Shown here one piece after another: positions 35,826 to 45,688 of a stretch of 64,000 bases of DNA; position 1 is the first letter of the stretch; each line of letters begins with the position of its first letter. The stretch is from MH13 sp040219355 (lineage in GTDB: Bacteria > Pseudomonadota > Alphaproteobacteria > Rhizobiales > MH13). Under the pieces are notes generated by a model. That model did no database searches, was not told the DNA's origin, and saw only the letters and a program-made list of their open reading frames with translations. The DNA lies in assembly GCA_040219355.1 (NCBI GenBank), contig JAVJSN010000004.1, positions 34,813-98,812 on the forward strand. The letters are read 5' to 3'. The position numbers and the translations under genes are program-made.

Positions 35826-38468
35826 CTAACCGGCCAACGCAGATTTAACTGCTTCCAGGGCAGCGTCAGCTTTGGAACCATCAGGCCCACCGGCTTGCGC
35901 CATATCAGGACGACCGCCGCCGCCTTTGCCACCAAGAGCCGCTGATCCAGCACGCACCAAGTCCACCGCGCTATGAACAGCCGTAAGGTCGTCGGTAACG
36001 CCAACGACAATGGCCGCTTTACCATCGCCGGTTGCCACCAGCGTCACAACGCCAGAACCAAGCTCACGCTTCATCTCATCAGCGATGCCTTTAAGGTCTT
36101 TCGGGCTGACGCCATCCAAAACGCGACCTGAAAACGCAATGCCGCCCACATCCTCTTTGGCGGCCGTCTGCTGACCGCCACCGCCAAGCGCCACCTGCTT
36201 TTTCAACTCGGTGACCTCGCGCTCCAGCTTGCGGCGCTCTTCCATGAGGGCATCGACACGGTCAAGCGCTTGGTCAGGTGTCACTTTCAAGCGCGCAGCA
36301 ATAGCTTTCACCCGATTATCTTGATCAGAAAGATAGGCACGTGCGGCTTCACCCGTGAGCGCCTCCACGCGTCGCACGCCGGCTGCCACCGCCCCTTCGG
36401 AAACAACGCGCACCAAACCGATCTCGCCGGTGCGACCCACATGGGTACCACCACACAGTTCCACCGAGAAGGTCGAACCATCAGGTCTGTCGCCCATGGA
36501 GACCACACGAACCTCATCGCCATACTTTTCGCCAAACAGTGCGCGCGCGCCGGACTCGATAGCACTGTCGACATCCATAAGCCGCGTTTCCACGGCGCTA
36601 TCTTGCAGGATCATGGCGTTGGAAATGTCTTCAATTTTCACAAGCTCATCGGTCTCGATGGGCTTGGGATGCGAGAAGTCAAACCGCAAACGGTCAGGAG
36701 CAACCAGCGAGCCTTTTTGGGCCACATGATCGCCGAGCGTTTCGCGCAGCGCTTCATGCAAAAGATGCGTTGCTGAGTGGTTGGAGCGGATCGCCTGACG
36801 ACGCGAACGATCAACAGCCAAATCAGCCGGATCGCCCACTTTCAAAGGCGCGCCCGACACCGTGCCCATGTGCACGAACACGCCATCGGCACGCTTAACC
36901 GTATCACGAACCGTGAAGACGGCATCGCCCTGCTTGATTTTGCCCTGATCACCTTGTTGACCACCGGACTCGGCATAAAACGGTGTCTGATTGACGACCA
37001 AGGCACCTTCATCACCGGGCTGCAGAACGTCAATTTCTGTGCTGTCTTTAACGGCCGCCACAACAACGCCTTCAGCGCTCAGCGTATCATACCCCAAGAA
37101 CTCAGTTGCTCCGTGCGCATCACGCACAGCAAACCAAACTTTGTCCGTGCCAACATCGCCAGAGCCCGCCCAAGCTGCACGGGCATCGGCACGCTGACGT
37201 TCCATGGCAGCATTGAACGCATCGGTGTCTACGGAGATCGAACGCGAGCGCAACGCATCTTGCGTGAGGTCAAGTGGGAAACCAAAGGTATCGTAGAGTT
37301 TGAAAGCAACCTCGCCATCAAAGGTGTCGCCATCGCTCAAGGTCTTCGATGCATCATCGAGCAACCCAAGGCCGCGATCGAGCATCTTATTGAAGCGGTT
37401 TTCTTCCAGCTCAAGCGTTTCAGAGATCAGCGCCCGTGCACGCACCAACTCTGGATAAGCCTCGCCCATCTCCCGCAGAAGCGCAGGCACCAGACGGTGC
37501 AGCACTGGGTCTTTGGCACCAAGCAAGTGTGCATGGCGCATGGAACGGCGCATAATACGGCGCAGCACATAGCCGCGCCCCTCATTGGACGGCAGAACGC
37601 CATCAGAAATCAAAAAGCTAGTCGCGCGAAGATGATCGGCAATCACGCGATGGCTCGCCTGAGCATCACCTTCAGCAGGCACCCCCGTAAGATCAACGGA
37701 TGCTGCAATCAATGACTGAAAGAGATCGGTGTCGTAATTGTCGTGCTTGCCTTGGAGCAGCGCAGCCAATCGCTCCAGCCCCATGCCAGTGTCGATCGAC
37801 GGTTTGGGCAGAGCAACGCGCGTATCAGCGTCAAGCTGCTCAAACTGCATAAACACAAGATTCCAGATCTCGATGAACCGATCGCCATCCTCATCCGGTG
37901 ACCCCGGAGGTCCACCTGGAATGCTATCGCCGTGATCATAGAAAATCTCCGAGCACGGACCACACGGACCTGTATCACCCATCGCCCAGAAATTATCCGA
38001 CGTGCCGATGCGAATGATCTTTTCATCGGGTAGACCGGCAATCTTGCTCCAGAGCTCAAACGCTTCGTCATCGTCGGCGTAGACCGTGACCAGCAGCCTG
38101 TCGGGATTGATGTCAAAGTCTTTGGTGACCAGGTTCCAGGAATGATAGATCGCCTCTTCCTTGAAATAGTCGCCAAAGGAAAAGTTGCCCAGCATCTCAA
38201 AGAAAGTGTGGTGGCGAGCGGTGTAGCCGACGTTGTCTAGATCGTTGTGCTTGCCGCCAGCACGCACGCATTTTTGCGAGGTCGCAGCACGCGGCGGATC
38301 GCGCGTTTCAAGACCGGTGAACACGTTCTTGAATTGCACCATTCCAGCATTGGTGAACATCAGTGTCGGGTCATTGCGCGGGACAAGCGGCGAGGATGGC
38401 AGGACCGCATGGCCATGCTTTTCAAAGTAGGACAGAAACGCCGACCGAATTTCGTTTACACTGCTCAT
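35826..38468 (-). CDS. alaS: Alanyl-tRNA synthetase
   Basis: An 880-residue class II synthetase of full length. The N-terminal catalytic core begins with VNEIRSAFLSYFEKHGH, with motif 2-type FTNAGMVQFKNVF and TSQKCVRAGGKHNDLDNVG. The editing domain has the zinc-binding HSATHLLHEAL and the CGGTHVGRTGEIG motif with Cys/His. The C-Ala domain follows a coiled coil (VDALMEERRKLEREVTELKK) and ends GGGGGRPDMAQAGG. It follows recA, cckA-proximal, in the same direction, with 208 bp between that I cannot assign further. Confidence 0.97.
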   Translation of the reverse strand: MSSVNEIRSAFLSYFEKHGHAVLPSSPLVPRNDPTLMFTNAGMVQFKNVFTGLETRDPPRAATSQKCVRAGGKHNDLDNVGYTARHHTFFEMLGNFSFGDYFKEEAIYHSWNLVTKDFDINPDRLLVTVYADDDEAFELWSKIAGLPDEKIIRIGTSDNFWAMGDTGPCGPCSEIFYDHGDSIPGGPPGSPDEDGDRFIEIWNLVFMQFEQLDADTRVALPKPSIDTGMGLERLAALLQGKHDNYDTDLFQSLIAASVDLTGVPAEGDAQASHRVIADHLRATSFLISDGVLPSNEGRGYVLRRIMRRSMRHAHLLGAKDPVLHRLVPALLREMGEAYPELVRARALISETLELEENRFNKMLDRGLGLLDDASKTLSDGDTFDGEVAFKLYDTFGFPLDLTQDALRSRSISVDTDAFNAAMERQRADARAAWAGSGDVGTDKVWFAVRDAHGATEFLGYDTLSAEGVVVAAVKDSTEIDVLQPGDEGALVVNQTPFYAESGGQQGDQGKIKQGDAVFTVRDTVKRADGVFVHMGTVSGAPLKVGDPADLAVDRSRRQAIRSNHSATHLLHEALRETLGDHVAQKGSLVAPDRLRFDFSHPKPIETDELVKIEDISNAMILQDSAVETRLMDVDSAIESGARALFGEKYGDEVRVVSMGDRPDGSTFSVELCGGTHVGRTGEIGLVRVVSEGAVAAGVRRVEALTGEAARAYLSDQDNRVKAIAARLKVTPDQALDRVDALMEERRKLEREVTELKKQVALGGGGQQTAAKEDVGGIAFSGRVLDGVSPKDLKGIADEMKRELGSGVVTLVATGDGKAAIVVGVTDDLTAVHSAVDLVRAGSAALGGKGGGGRPDMAQAGGPDGSKADAALEAVKSALAG

Positions 38469-38676
38469 TTCAACCGTTCACCCTAGAACACGCTCACCGC
38501 CATAAGACCACCGTGATCCCTAGTAACATTGGGCCTCAACGGACAGCAGACAACACAGAAACGGTCGACCTCACGTCATGAGATCGACCGCTTACAAAAG
38601 CTATCTATAGCTGGTGATGAAACCTGTCCAGCGAACCGGGAACCTGTTCGCCTTTCAAGCCCTTTAACGCTTAGAC

Positions 38677-39771
38677 TTACTCGTCGGCAACTGCCTCGGG
38701 TTTGTCGGCATCATCATCATTGTCTGGTTCACCTTCCAAAATCTGCTCGGCGATTAAGCCGGCATTTTGGCGGATTGCCGCTTCAATCTCATCAGCCACA
38801 TCGGGATTGTCGCGCATGAATTGCTTTGCATTCTCGCGACCCTGGCCAAGGCGCTGACTGTCGTAGGAGAACCAGGCACCAGATTTCTCCACGATCCCAG
38901 CCTTCACACCAAGATCAATCAGTTCGCCCATCTTGGAGACGCCCTCACCATACATGATGTCGAACTCAACTTGGCGGAACGGGGGCGCCACCTTGTTCTT
39001 CACCACTTTAACGCGGGTTTGGTTGCCCACCACCTCATCGCGATCTTTAATGGCGCCGATACGACGGATATCCAGGCGCACAGAAGAATAGAATTTCAGC
39101 GCATTACCACCGGTCGTCGTTTCAGGGTTACCAAACATCACGCCGATCTTAAGCCGGATCTGGTTGATGAAGATCACCATCGTATTCGATTTGGAAATAG
39201 ACGCCGTCAGCTTGCGCAATGCCTGGCTCATCAAACGCGCCTGCAAGCCAGGCAGGCTATCGCCCATTTCGCCTTCAAGTTCCGCGCGCGGCGTCAGCGC
39301 AGCAACCGAATCCACAACCAACACATCCACAGCACCCGACCGCACCAGCGTGTCCGTAATTTCCAACGCCTGCTCACCGGCATCAGGCTGGGAAACCAGC
39401 AGCTCATCTACATTCACACCCAACTTGCGGGCATAGATCGGATCAAGCGCGTGCTCGGCGTCGACAAATGCGCAGATGCCGCCCTTTTTCTGTGCTTCGG
39501 CAATGGTGTGTAGGGCCAGCGTCGTTTTACCTGAGGATTCTGGCCCGTAAATCTCAACAACACGGCCGCGGGGCAAACCGCCAATACCAAGCGCGATATC
39601 AAGGCCAATGGAACCGGTCGATACCGACTCAATCTCCAAGGCATCGCCCTTGCCGAGCTTCATGATCGAGCCTTTACCAAAGGACCTCTCGATCTGCGAA
39701 AGCGCTGCATCCAGCGCCTTGCTCTTATCCATACCATTGCCTTCCACCAAACGAAGCGTCGATTGCGCCAT
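38677..39771 (-). CDS. recA: Recombinase RecA
   Basis: A 364-residue RecA, which forms filaments on single-stranded DNA, exchanges strands and triggers LexA self-cleavage. Walker A is GPESSGKTTLALH, Walker B-type VLVVDSVAALTPRAE, loop L2 region INQIRLKIGVMFGNPETTTGGNALKFYSS is cited here by key residues only (Asn-Gln and GGNALKFY), and the acidic tail is DNDDDADKPEAVADE. A LexA-type box lies ~106 nt upstream of the ATG, so SOS control is expected. Confidence 0.98.
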   Translation of the reverse strand: MAQSTLRLVEGNGMDKSKALDAALSQIERSFGKGSIMKLGKGDALEIESVSTGSIGLDIALGIGGLPRGRVVEIYGPESSGKTTLALHTIAEAQKKGGICAFVDAEHALDPIYARKLGVNVDELLVSQPDAGEQALEITDTLVRSGAVDVLVVDSVAALTPRAELEGEMGDSLPGLQARLMSQALRKLTASISKSNTMVIFINQIRLKIGVMFGNPETTTGGNALKFYSSVRLDIRRIGAIKDRDEVVGNQTRVKVVKNKVAPPFRQVEFDIMYGEGVSKMGELIDLGVKAGIVEKSGAWFSYDSQRLGQGRENAKQFMRDNPDVADEIEAAIRQNAGLIAEQILEGEPDNDDDADKPEAVADE

Positions 39772-39876
39772 ACCAGATATCCCTTCTTTTCACGCAGCAC
39801 CGATTCCCGCAACGCAAACCCGTCTGGCTGCCTTTGGTGCGCCCAATGAAAGATTTGTACCAGTTTTGTTCCCGGT

Positions 39877-39891
39877 GAACAAGGGTAGAAC
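39877..39891 (-). promoter_or_regulatory. LexA (SOS) box upstream of recA
   Basis: On the recA strand the sequence is GTTC-TACCCTT-GTTC, an exact match to the GTTC-N7-GTTC operator known for LexA of alphaproteobacteria. It lies 106-120 nt upstream of the recA ATG and just beyond the 3' end of cckA in the transcription order. Confidence 0.85.
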
Positions 39892-39912
39892 AAACGTTTC
39901 TTATCAGCGGCG

Positions 39913-42537
39913 TTAGCTGGCCAGAACGCGCTTCACTGTTTCGGCAAAGTCCTTCATGGAGAAGGGTTTAGCCAAGAACGTAAACTCCTGGTCGTCCGGA
40001 AGGTTTTTGGCGAATGCATCTTCGGCATAACCAGAGACAAAAATGAAACGCATATCAGGATAAAGGCCGCGTGCTTCGTGCAACAATGTCGGACCATCCA
40101 TTTCCGGCATCACCACATCTGAGATGATAAGCTGGATTTCATCGCCAAACTCTTCAAGCACCTCCAGCGCTTCCACGCCGCTGTCCGCTTCGTGAACGGT
40201 GTAACCACCCGAGCGCAGCAACGTCGCATTGACCATCCGCACGCCTTCATCATCCTCCACCAAGAGAACGCTTGCCACGCCGGTTAGGTCTTCTTGAGGC
40301 TGGTTCTGCGACTGCACAGCCTCCACCGCAGCCACCTCTGTGCCGACGTAACGCGGCAGGAAGATATGGAAGCTGGTGCCCTCGCCCACGGTACTTTCGG
40401 GATAGACATAGCCACCGGTCTGCTTGATCGTGCCATACACCGTGGCAAGACCGAGGCCCGTCCCCTTGCCAACATCTTTGGTGGTAAAGAACGGCTCGAA
40501 GATTTTCTCCATCACCGCTGGCTCAATGCCCGTGCCGGTGTCGGTCACCGAGACCAACACATAGTCAGCAGCTTCAAGACCCTTAAACGAGAATGTGGCG
40601 CACTCTTCACGCATAACATTGCGCGTGGTCATCGTCAGCTTGCCGCCCTCTGGCATTGCATCACGGGCGTTGACGGCCAGGTTGATGAGCACGTTTTCAA
40701 GCTGCGTTAGGTCAGCCATGACAGGCCAGACATCGCCGGAAATTTCCACTTCTAGCTTCACCGTCTCGCCGACCAGCCGGTCCACGGTCATGGACAGATC
40801 GGAAAGCACATCATCCATGTGCATGACCTGCGGACGCAGCGTCTGTTTGCGCGAGAAGGCAAGCAGGTGGCGTACCAAAGCCGCCGCTCGGTTGCAGTTT
40901 TGCCGGATCGGCGAAATGTAGCGATAGCTCGGATCAGAGGGCGGGTGGTTGAGCATCAACAAGTCCACATTGCCCATGATCGCCTGCAGCATGTTGTTGA
41001 AGTCGTGCGCCACACCACCGGCGAGCTGCCCAAAGGCCATCATTTTTTGCGTCTGCGCGAATTGCTGCTCCAGCGCCTTTTGCTCGGTCGTGTCAATCAG
41101 GAACACCAGCGCCTCGGTGTCGGCGCCGTCACCGACCGCCGATACGAACAGCTGCGCCGAAATCTGATTGCCAAGGTCAGGCATCCCAGGTTGTTCAGAT
41201 TTTTCGGGAGCCTTGCCGATCACGACATCGACCGGTCGCATCCGTCCGCGCTGCGCGGCAGCGTCATCCAACGCGCGCTGCACCGCATCGCGCGCTTGGT
41301 CGTCAAACAGATCGACCAGCCTAGCCGCGCTGGGATGGGTATCCTCATGGGCCGATAGCGTCGCACCATCGGGCGCCTGTTCGGGGAACAGGCTGGCGAA
41401 CGGCGCATTCATTTGCACCAGCGCACCATCGCTGTTGACCACAGCAATGGCAATTGGCGCGTTGTTGAAGAAGCGGGCAAACTTAACCTCGGCTGCCCGC
41501 ACGCTTTCATCCACATCGAACCCGCTCGAGCGATTGATGACCAAAGTGCGCGAGGCGCGCTGAGACCCATCAACAGCAATCGGCACGCGGTGGTGGATAC
41601 GCACAGGTAGGCGGGCACCATTGCGGCGCACCAGATCAACATCGATGATCGTCGCCATGCCATCAAAATCGGTGGTCGTCGGTGCAGCCGCCAAAAGCGC
41701 GGCGCCATCGCCAGCCAATAACTCATTCAGCGTCAGCCCGGTCTGATCAATCATCGCCAAATCATAACCAAGCCAAGCTGCCAGCGTGGCGTTCATGTAG
41801 TTGATGGTGCCTTCGGGATCGGACGAGAAAAACCCGGCGGGCGCATGATCGAGATAGTCCACCGCCTGCTGCAAGTCCTGAAACACCTGCTCTTGGCGGG
41901 CACGTTCGTCCGTGACATCGCCAACGCGCCAGACAACGCCATAGGGCGCATCAGTGTCCGCCACCGATGCTCGCGAAACGCCGTTTTGCAGCAAAGGCCG
42001 CGCCGTCACATGATACCAGCGTGGAGTACCCTGCCTGTCTGCACCGCGTGCCAACCGCACATCAGCCTCGCCAATCTTGCCCTCTGCCACCGTGCGCAGC
42101 AGTTGAAACATTGTGTCGGCGGCATCCGCCTCGGTGCCGAACACCCGATCTGGCAGTCGGATCATTTGCGGATCATCAACGCCAATGAGCTGTCCATAAG
42201 CGCTGTTGGCATAAATGATTTGGCCTTGGGCATTGGTGGACAGCACGCCTTGTGCGTCTTCATCCATAAACTGGTCAGCCCAACTTGGCGCCGGGGCACG
42301 ACCAGCAACCTGCAAAAACCCCAACACCAAGGCCAACAGCGCAGCAACACCAAGCGCTGCAAAAGCGCCCAAGACCAACAACAAGGCAGCAGGACTTGAA
42401 CCATAGTCAGAAAAGCCAATGAAAAGCAGCAACGTCAGCATGCCGACAATTGTGACAACCGCCACCAGCTGGCGCCGGCGGCTGCGCGAGGATCGCGGCG
42501 CATCAGCATTGCGCAGATCAATCAAAGGCTCAGTCAC
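39913..42537 (-). CDS. cckA: Hybrid sensor kinase CckA
   Basis: An 874-residue hybrid histidine kinase. Order: two membrane segments (~25-80), a run of PAS-like domains (~90-480), HisKA with the H-box GQLAGGVAHDFNNML (phospho-His511), an HATPase domain (N-box INLAVNARDAM; G boxes DTGTGI and GKGTGLGL) and a C-terminal receiver (VLLVEDDEG, phospho-Asp807 in IISDVVMPEMDG). This is the CckA arrangement; with ChpT it phosphorylates CtrA and CpdR and controls the cell cycle and flagellar genes. The open frame runs to 42660; the GTG at 42537 (VTEPLIDLR) gives a normal N-terminus. CtrA-like boxes occur at the flagellar genes next door. Confidence 0.93.
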   Translation of the reverse strand: MTEPLIDLRNADAPRSSRSRRRQLVAVVTIVGMLTLLLFIGFSDYGSSPAALLLVLGAFAALGVAALLALVLGFLQVAGRAPAPSWADQFMDEDAQGVLSTNAQGQIIYANSAYGQLIGVDDPQMIRLPDRVFGTEADAADTMFQLLRTVAEGKIGEADVRLARGADRQGTPRWYHVTARPLLQNGVSRASVADTDAPYGVVWRVGDVTDERARQEQVFQDLQQAVDYLDHAPAGFFSSDPEGTINYMNATLAAWLGYDLAMIDQTGLTLNELLAGDGAALLAAAPTTTDFDGMATIIDVDLVRRNGARLPVRIHHRVPIAVDGSQRASRTLVINRSSGFDVDESVRAAEVKFARFFNNAPIAIAVVNSDGALVQMNAPFASLFPEQAPDGATLSAHEDTHPSAARLVDLFDDQARDAVQRALDDAAAQRGRMRPVDVVIGKAPEKSEQPGMPDLGNQISAQLFVSAVGDGADTEALVFLIDTTEQKALEQQFAQTQKMMAFGQLAGGVAHDFNNMLQAIMGNVDLLMLNHPPSDPSYRYISPIRQNCNRAAALVRHLLAFSRKQTLRPQVMHMDDVLSDLSMTVDRLVGETVKLEVEISGDVWPVMADLTQLENVLINLAVNARDAMPEGGKLTMTTRNVMREECATFSFKGLEAADYVLVSVTDTGTGIEPAVMEKIFEPFFTTKDVGKGTGLGLATVYGTIKQTGGYVYPESTVGEGTSFHIFLPRYVGTEVAAVEAVQSQNQPQEDLTGVASVLLVEDDEGVRMVNATLLRSGGYTVHEADSGVEALEVLEEFGDEIQLIISDVVMPEMDGPTLLHEARGLYPDMRFIFVSGYAEDAFAKNLPDDQEFTFLAKPFSMKDFAETVKRVLAS

Positions 42538-42678
42538 AGGACCGCAAGCACCAGAACAAGAAAGAGGAGAACAGGCTTTAGCAAACCAAACGATTCGGCC
42601 ACCCCAAACTATCGCGCCACACGCCCTTTCGCCTAGCGCGAGATAGTGCAAGACCGACAAAAGCTCTGATTGGCACGC

Positions 42679-43755
42679 CTAAAGGCGAGCAGAACGCTTC
42701 TCACGCATGCGCATCACGAAGCCAATGACCTTAGCAACAGCCTCAAAGTGCTCTGCAGGTATCGATTGATCGATTTCCACACTTGCGTGCAGTGCGCGGG
42801 CAAGCGGTGGGTTCTCAACGATTGTCACTTCATGTTCGCGCGCCACCTGACGAATGGACAAAGCCAGCGCGTCAACACCTTTGGCCACGCAAATTGGCGC
42901 CTGCATGCCGCTTTCATACTTCAGCGCCACAGCGAAATGGGTCGGGTTGGTCACAACCACCGTGGCGTCGGGCACAGCTGCCATCATACGCCTGCGTGAG
43001 CGCTCCATGCGCACCTGACGAAGTTTGGCTTTGACGGTGGGGTCGCCCTCTTGTTGCTTGTATTCATCGCGCACTTCTTTGACGGTCATCTTCTGGCGTT
43101 CAAACCAGCGATGCCGCTGATAAAGATAATCGGCAACACCGATCACGATCATCACAGCGGCACTGGCAAGCAACAGCGCCACAGCCAGGTCCAGCATCGC
43201 GGGAAAAAACTGCCGTAAATCAGTGAAAAGAATGGCGTCGAGCTCATCCTGGCGTGGCAGCAAGATCAGCACCATCAACACGCTGATTAGAGACACCTTC
43301 AGCAAGCCCTTGACGAAATTCATCAGGCTTTCGCTGGAAAAGAGCCGCTTGAAGCCAGCAATCGGGGAAATTTTTGAAAGTTTTGGGGTGATCGGCTCAA
43401 GCGAAAGAACCGGACGATGCTGCACAACATTGCCGAGCACGGCCATCGCCATCAAAAACAGGAATGGCACGGCAACCGCCAGCGCAATCGCTGGCCCCAG
43501 CGCGCCAGATAATGCAACAATAGCCCCACCATCGACGGGAATAAGCGCTGCCTGCTGCATCAGATTGGCAAACATGGGCGTGAGCTTGGCCATCGCCGGG
43601 CCAACCATCAAACCCACCACCATCGTACCACCCAGCAGAACGAAGGCAGAGGATAGCTCTTGGGATTTGGGAACGTCGCCCTTTTGATGCGCGTCTTCTA
43701 AGCGTTTATGGGAGGGGTCCTCAGTCTTTTCTGACTGGTCGGCTTCTTCCGACAT
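42679..43755 (-). CDS. flhB: Flagellar export protein FlhB
   Basis: A 358-residue inner-membrane component of the flagellar type III export gate, with four membrane segments and a cytoplasmic C-terminal domain that switches export from rod/hook to filament substrates. The self-cleavage site NPTH is present in VVTNPTHFAVALKYE. The N-terminus EEADQSEKTEDPSHKRLEDA is characteristic. It is the last gene of the minus-strand run flgB-flgC-fliE-fliQ-fliR-flhB; fliR is 31 bp upstream. Confidence 0.96.
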   Translation of the reverse strand: MSEEADQSEKTEDPSHKRLEDAHQKGDVPKSQELSSAFVLLGGTMVVGLMVGPAMAKLTPMFANLMQQAALIPVDGGAIVALSGALGPAIALAVAVPFLFLMAMAVLGNVVQHRPVLSLEPITPKLSKISPIAGFKRLFSSESLMNFVKGLLKVSLISVLMVLILLPRQDELDAILFTDLRQFFPAMLDLAVALLLASAAVMIVIGVADYLYQRHRWFERQKMTVKEVRDEYKQQEGDPTVKAKLRQVRMERSRRRMMAAVPDATVVVTNPTHFAVALKYESGMQAPICVAKGVDALALSIRQVAREHEVTIVENPPLARALHASVEIDQSIPAEHFEAVAKVIGFVMRMREKRSARL

Positions 43756-43786
43756 CAGTCCTCCTGCGGCCTGTTGGCTCTAACCG

Positions 43787-44548
43787 CTAGGACGGAAAGA
43801 GCACCAACAAGACCTCGCGCACATGGTCGATGTAAAGCGTCATCAAAGCGCTCAACATTGCCGCCAAAAGAATAAACCCGCCCAATATGTTCACCGGCAT
43901 GGCGATCATAAAAATCTGCAACTGCGGCATCAGGCGAGACAGGATACCAAGCCCCAAATAGAAGATGAGCCCAAATACCATAAACGGCGCTGAAATCTGG
44001 ATCGCCACCTCGAAGGCTTTGGCAGCGCTCATCAACGCAAATTGTGTGAAGTCGCCTATGGGAATGACGCTGCCCACTGCAAACACGTCGTAGCTGCGCA
44101 CGATACCGGCCAAGGCCAGGTGATGCAGATCGGCTATAAAGATCAGCGTCATACCCAACAGGGCTAAAAAGTTGCCCAGAAGCACCCCTTGCGTGCCTTG
44201 TGAGGGATCGACGTTGAGCGCAAAACCCAATCCCATCTGAAAGGCGATTGTCGTTCCGGCGACCTGCATGACCGACAGCACAAACCTGACGGCCAGTCCG
44301 ATGCCAAGACCGATCAGGATTTCCCAGATAATTAGGCCGAACACCTCCACGGCGCTTTGCGGAACCGGCGGTAGCGCGCCGGACATGGTTGGATACACCA
44401 CAAGCAGTGTCGCGAGCGCCATCACCAGCCGCACGCGGACCGGGACAGTTTGCTCGCCAATGCCCGGCATGAGCAGGAACAGCGTTCCCAGCCGCGCAAA
44501 AAGAAGCAGCGCGAGCCAAGCAAGATCTGGCAGGAGCGAGATGTCCAA
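43787..44548 (-). CDS. fliR: Flagellar export protein FliR
   Basis: A 253-residue polytopic membrane protein of the export gate (FliPQR core). Family features: LARLGTLFLLMPGIGEQTVPVRVRL near the start, EILIGLGIGLAVRF, and FQMGLGFALNVDPSQG in the middle. Six or so membrane segments. An overlapping longer frame in another phase is not real. It lies between fliQ (57 bp) and flhB (31 bp). Confidence 0.95.
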   Translation of the reverse strand: MDISLLPDLAWLALLLFARLGTLFLLMPGIGEQTVPVRVRLVMALATLLVVYPTMSGALPPVPQSAVEVFGLIIWEILIGLGIGLAVRFVLSVMQVAGTTIAFQMGLGFALNVDPSQGTQGVLLGNFLALLGMTLIFIADLHHLALAGIVRSYDVFAVGSVIPIGDFTQFALMSAAKAFEVAIQISAPFMVFGLIFYLGLGILSRLMPQLQIFMIAMPVNILGGFILLAAMLSALMTLYIDHVREVLLVLFPS

Positions 44549-44605
44549 CAGCTGAGCCCATCAAGGATGCTGACATGAACGCTGGCCCAGCCATGCTAGC
44601 TCAGC

Positions 44606-44869
44606 CTAACCAGCGATGATTCGTTCAGCGACGCGGTGCATGTAGCCTGCCATGAGGCTGCCCATAAACGGAAGGGTGAGCATGAAGGTAACGAAAATCG
44701 CCATGATTTTCGGTACGAAAACCAACGTCATTTCTTGGATTTGCGTCAGCGCCTGAATGAGGCCAATGGCGACACCGACACCCAGACCCACAATCATCAT
44801 CGGTCCGCACACATAGATCAGCGTCACAACACCGTCGCGGGCAACATCAAGCACTTCAGGTCCGGTCAT
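44606..44869 (-). CDS. fliQ: Flagellar export protein FliQ
   Basis: An 87-residue protein with two membrane helices, part of the FliPQR export gate. The typical motif GLIQALTQIQEMTLVFVPKI is present after the first helix. Length is exactly that of the family. fliE is 47 bp upstream and fliR 57 bp downstream. Confidence 0.96.
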   Translation of the reverse strand: MTGPEVLDVARDGVVTLIYVCGPMMIVGLGVGVAIGLIQALTQIQEMTLVFVPKIMAIFVTFMLTLPFMGSLMAGYMHRVAERIIAG

Positions 44870-44916
44870 GGAAACATCCTAGAATTGGAAAAGCGTGCCC
44901 ACCTTGGGTCGGGACC

Positions 44917-45240
44917 CTAGATCGGCATGCGGAGAATTTCTTGGTAGGCCTGGATCACGCGGTCACGCACGGTGACCACTGTTTCAAGAAGCACCTCGGT
45001 TTCAGCGACCGCTGTCACCACATCAACGACATCGGCCCGCCCTTGCACCAAGTCCATGCCTGCAGACTCAAATGCACGGCCCTCATCAACGAGGTTGCTG
45101 GCATGCTGCTCAATCAACGACCCGAACCCGTCAGCGGGGTTGGCCGCGGCAGCTTGTGCGCCGCCCTGCCCGCCGCCGGAAAGCGCCTGTGCGGCTTGGG
45201 CATAGGCTTGAATGGCCTGGTTTGTTGGGATGCTGGTCAT
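44917..45240 (-). CDS. fliE: Flagellar hook-basal body protein FliE
   Basis: A 107-residue protein linking the MS ring to the proximal rod. The C-terminal half is conserved (DLVQGRADVVDVVTAVAETEVLLETVVTVRDRVIQAYQEILRMPI is the region; key parts VVTAVAETE and AYQEILRMPI). The N-terminal part is Gly/Ala/Gln-rich (SGGGQGGAQAAAANPA). It follows flgC by 14 bp. Confidence 0.94.
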   Translation of the reverse strand: MTSIPTNQAIQAYAQAAQALSGGGQGGAQAAAANPADGFGSLIEQHASNLVDEGRAFESAGMDLVQGRADVVDVVTAVAETEVLLETVVTVRDRVIQAYQEILRMPI

Positions 45241-45254
45241 AACGCTCTACCCTT

Positions 45255-45665
45255 CTAAGCGCGCAAGATATCGAGCGTGCGCGAGATCATCTGGCGCGTC
45301 GACTGCACCACATTGAGGTTGGCCTCATAGGAGCGCTGCGCGTTGCGCATATCCATCGCCTCGACCAGCCGATTGACATTCGGCATGGCCACGTAGCCCT
45401 CGTCGTTGGCTGCGGGATGGCTAGGATCGAAGCGTAGGCGAAACTCTCCACGATCTGGGCGAACCGGCCCAAGCTCAACGGTGCGCGACTCCGTTTCGCG
45501 GTCCAGAGACGCCCGAAATGTCGGGATTTGCCGACGGTATGGATCACCGTCTGGCGTCCGCGCGGTGGAATCCGCGTTGGCAATGTTCTCAGCAATGATG
45601 CGCATGCGCCCAGACTGAGCCTGAAGACCGGAGGCGGCCGTTACCAAGCTTTTGAGGAAATCCAT
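45255..45665 (-). CDS. flgC: Flagellar basal-body rod protein FlgC
   Basis: A 136-residue proximal rod protein. The N-terminal rod motif SGLQAQSGRMRIIAENIANADS and the C-terminal NVNRLVEAMDMRNAQRSYEANLNV are both present, as required for coiled-coil rod assembly. It is 23 bp after flgB. Confidence 0.96.
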   Translation of the reverse strand: MDFLKSLVTAASGLQAQSGRMRIIAENIANADSTARTPDGDPYRRQIPTFRASLDRETESRTVELGPVRPDRGEFRLRFDPSHPAANDEGYVAMPNVNRLVEAMDMRNAQRSYEANLNVVQSTRQMISRTLDILRA

Positions 45666-45688
45666 ATCTGCGATCCTTCAGTTGGGTG

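Noticed and set aside
43755..44594. 279-codon minus-strand frame overlapping fliR
   Set aside because: It runs in another phase over fliR, which carries the true family motifs.
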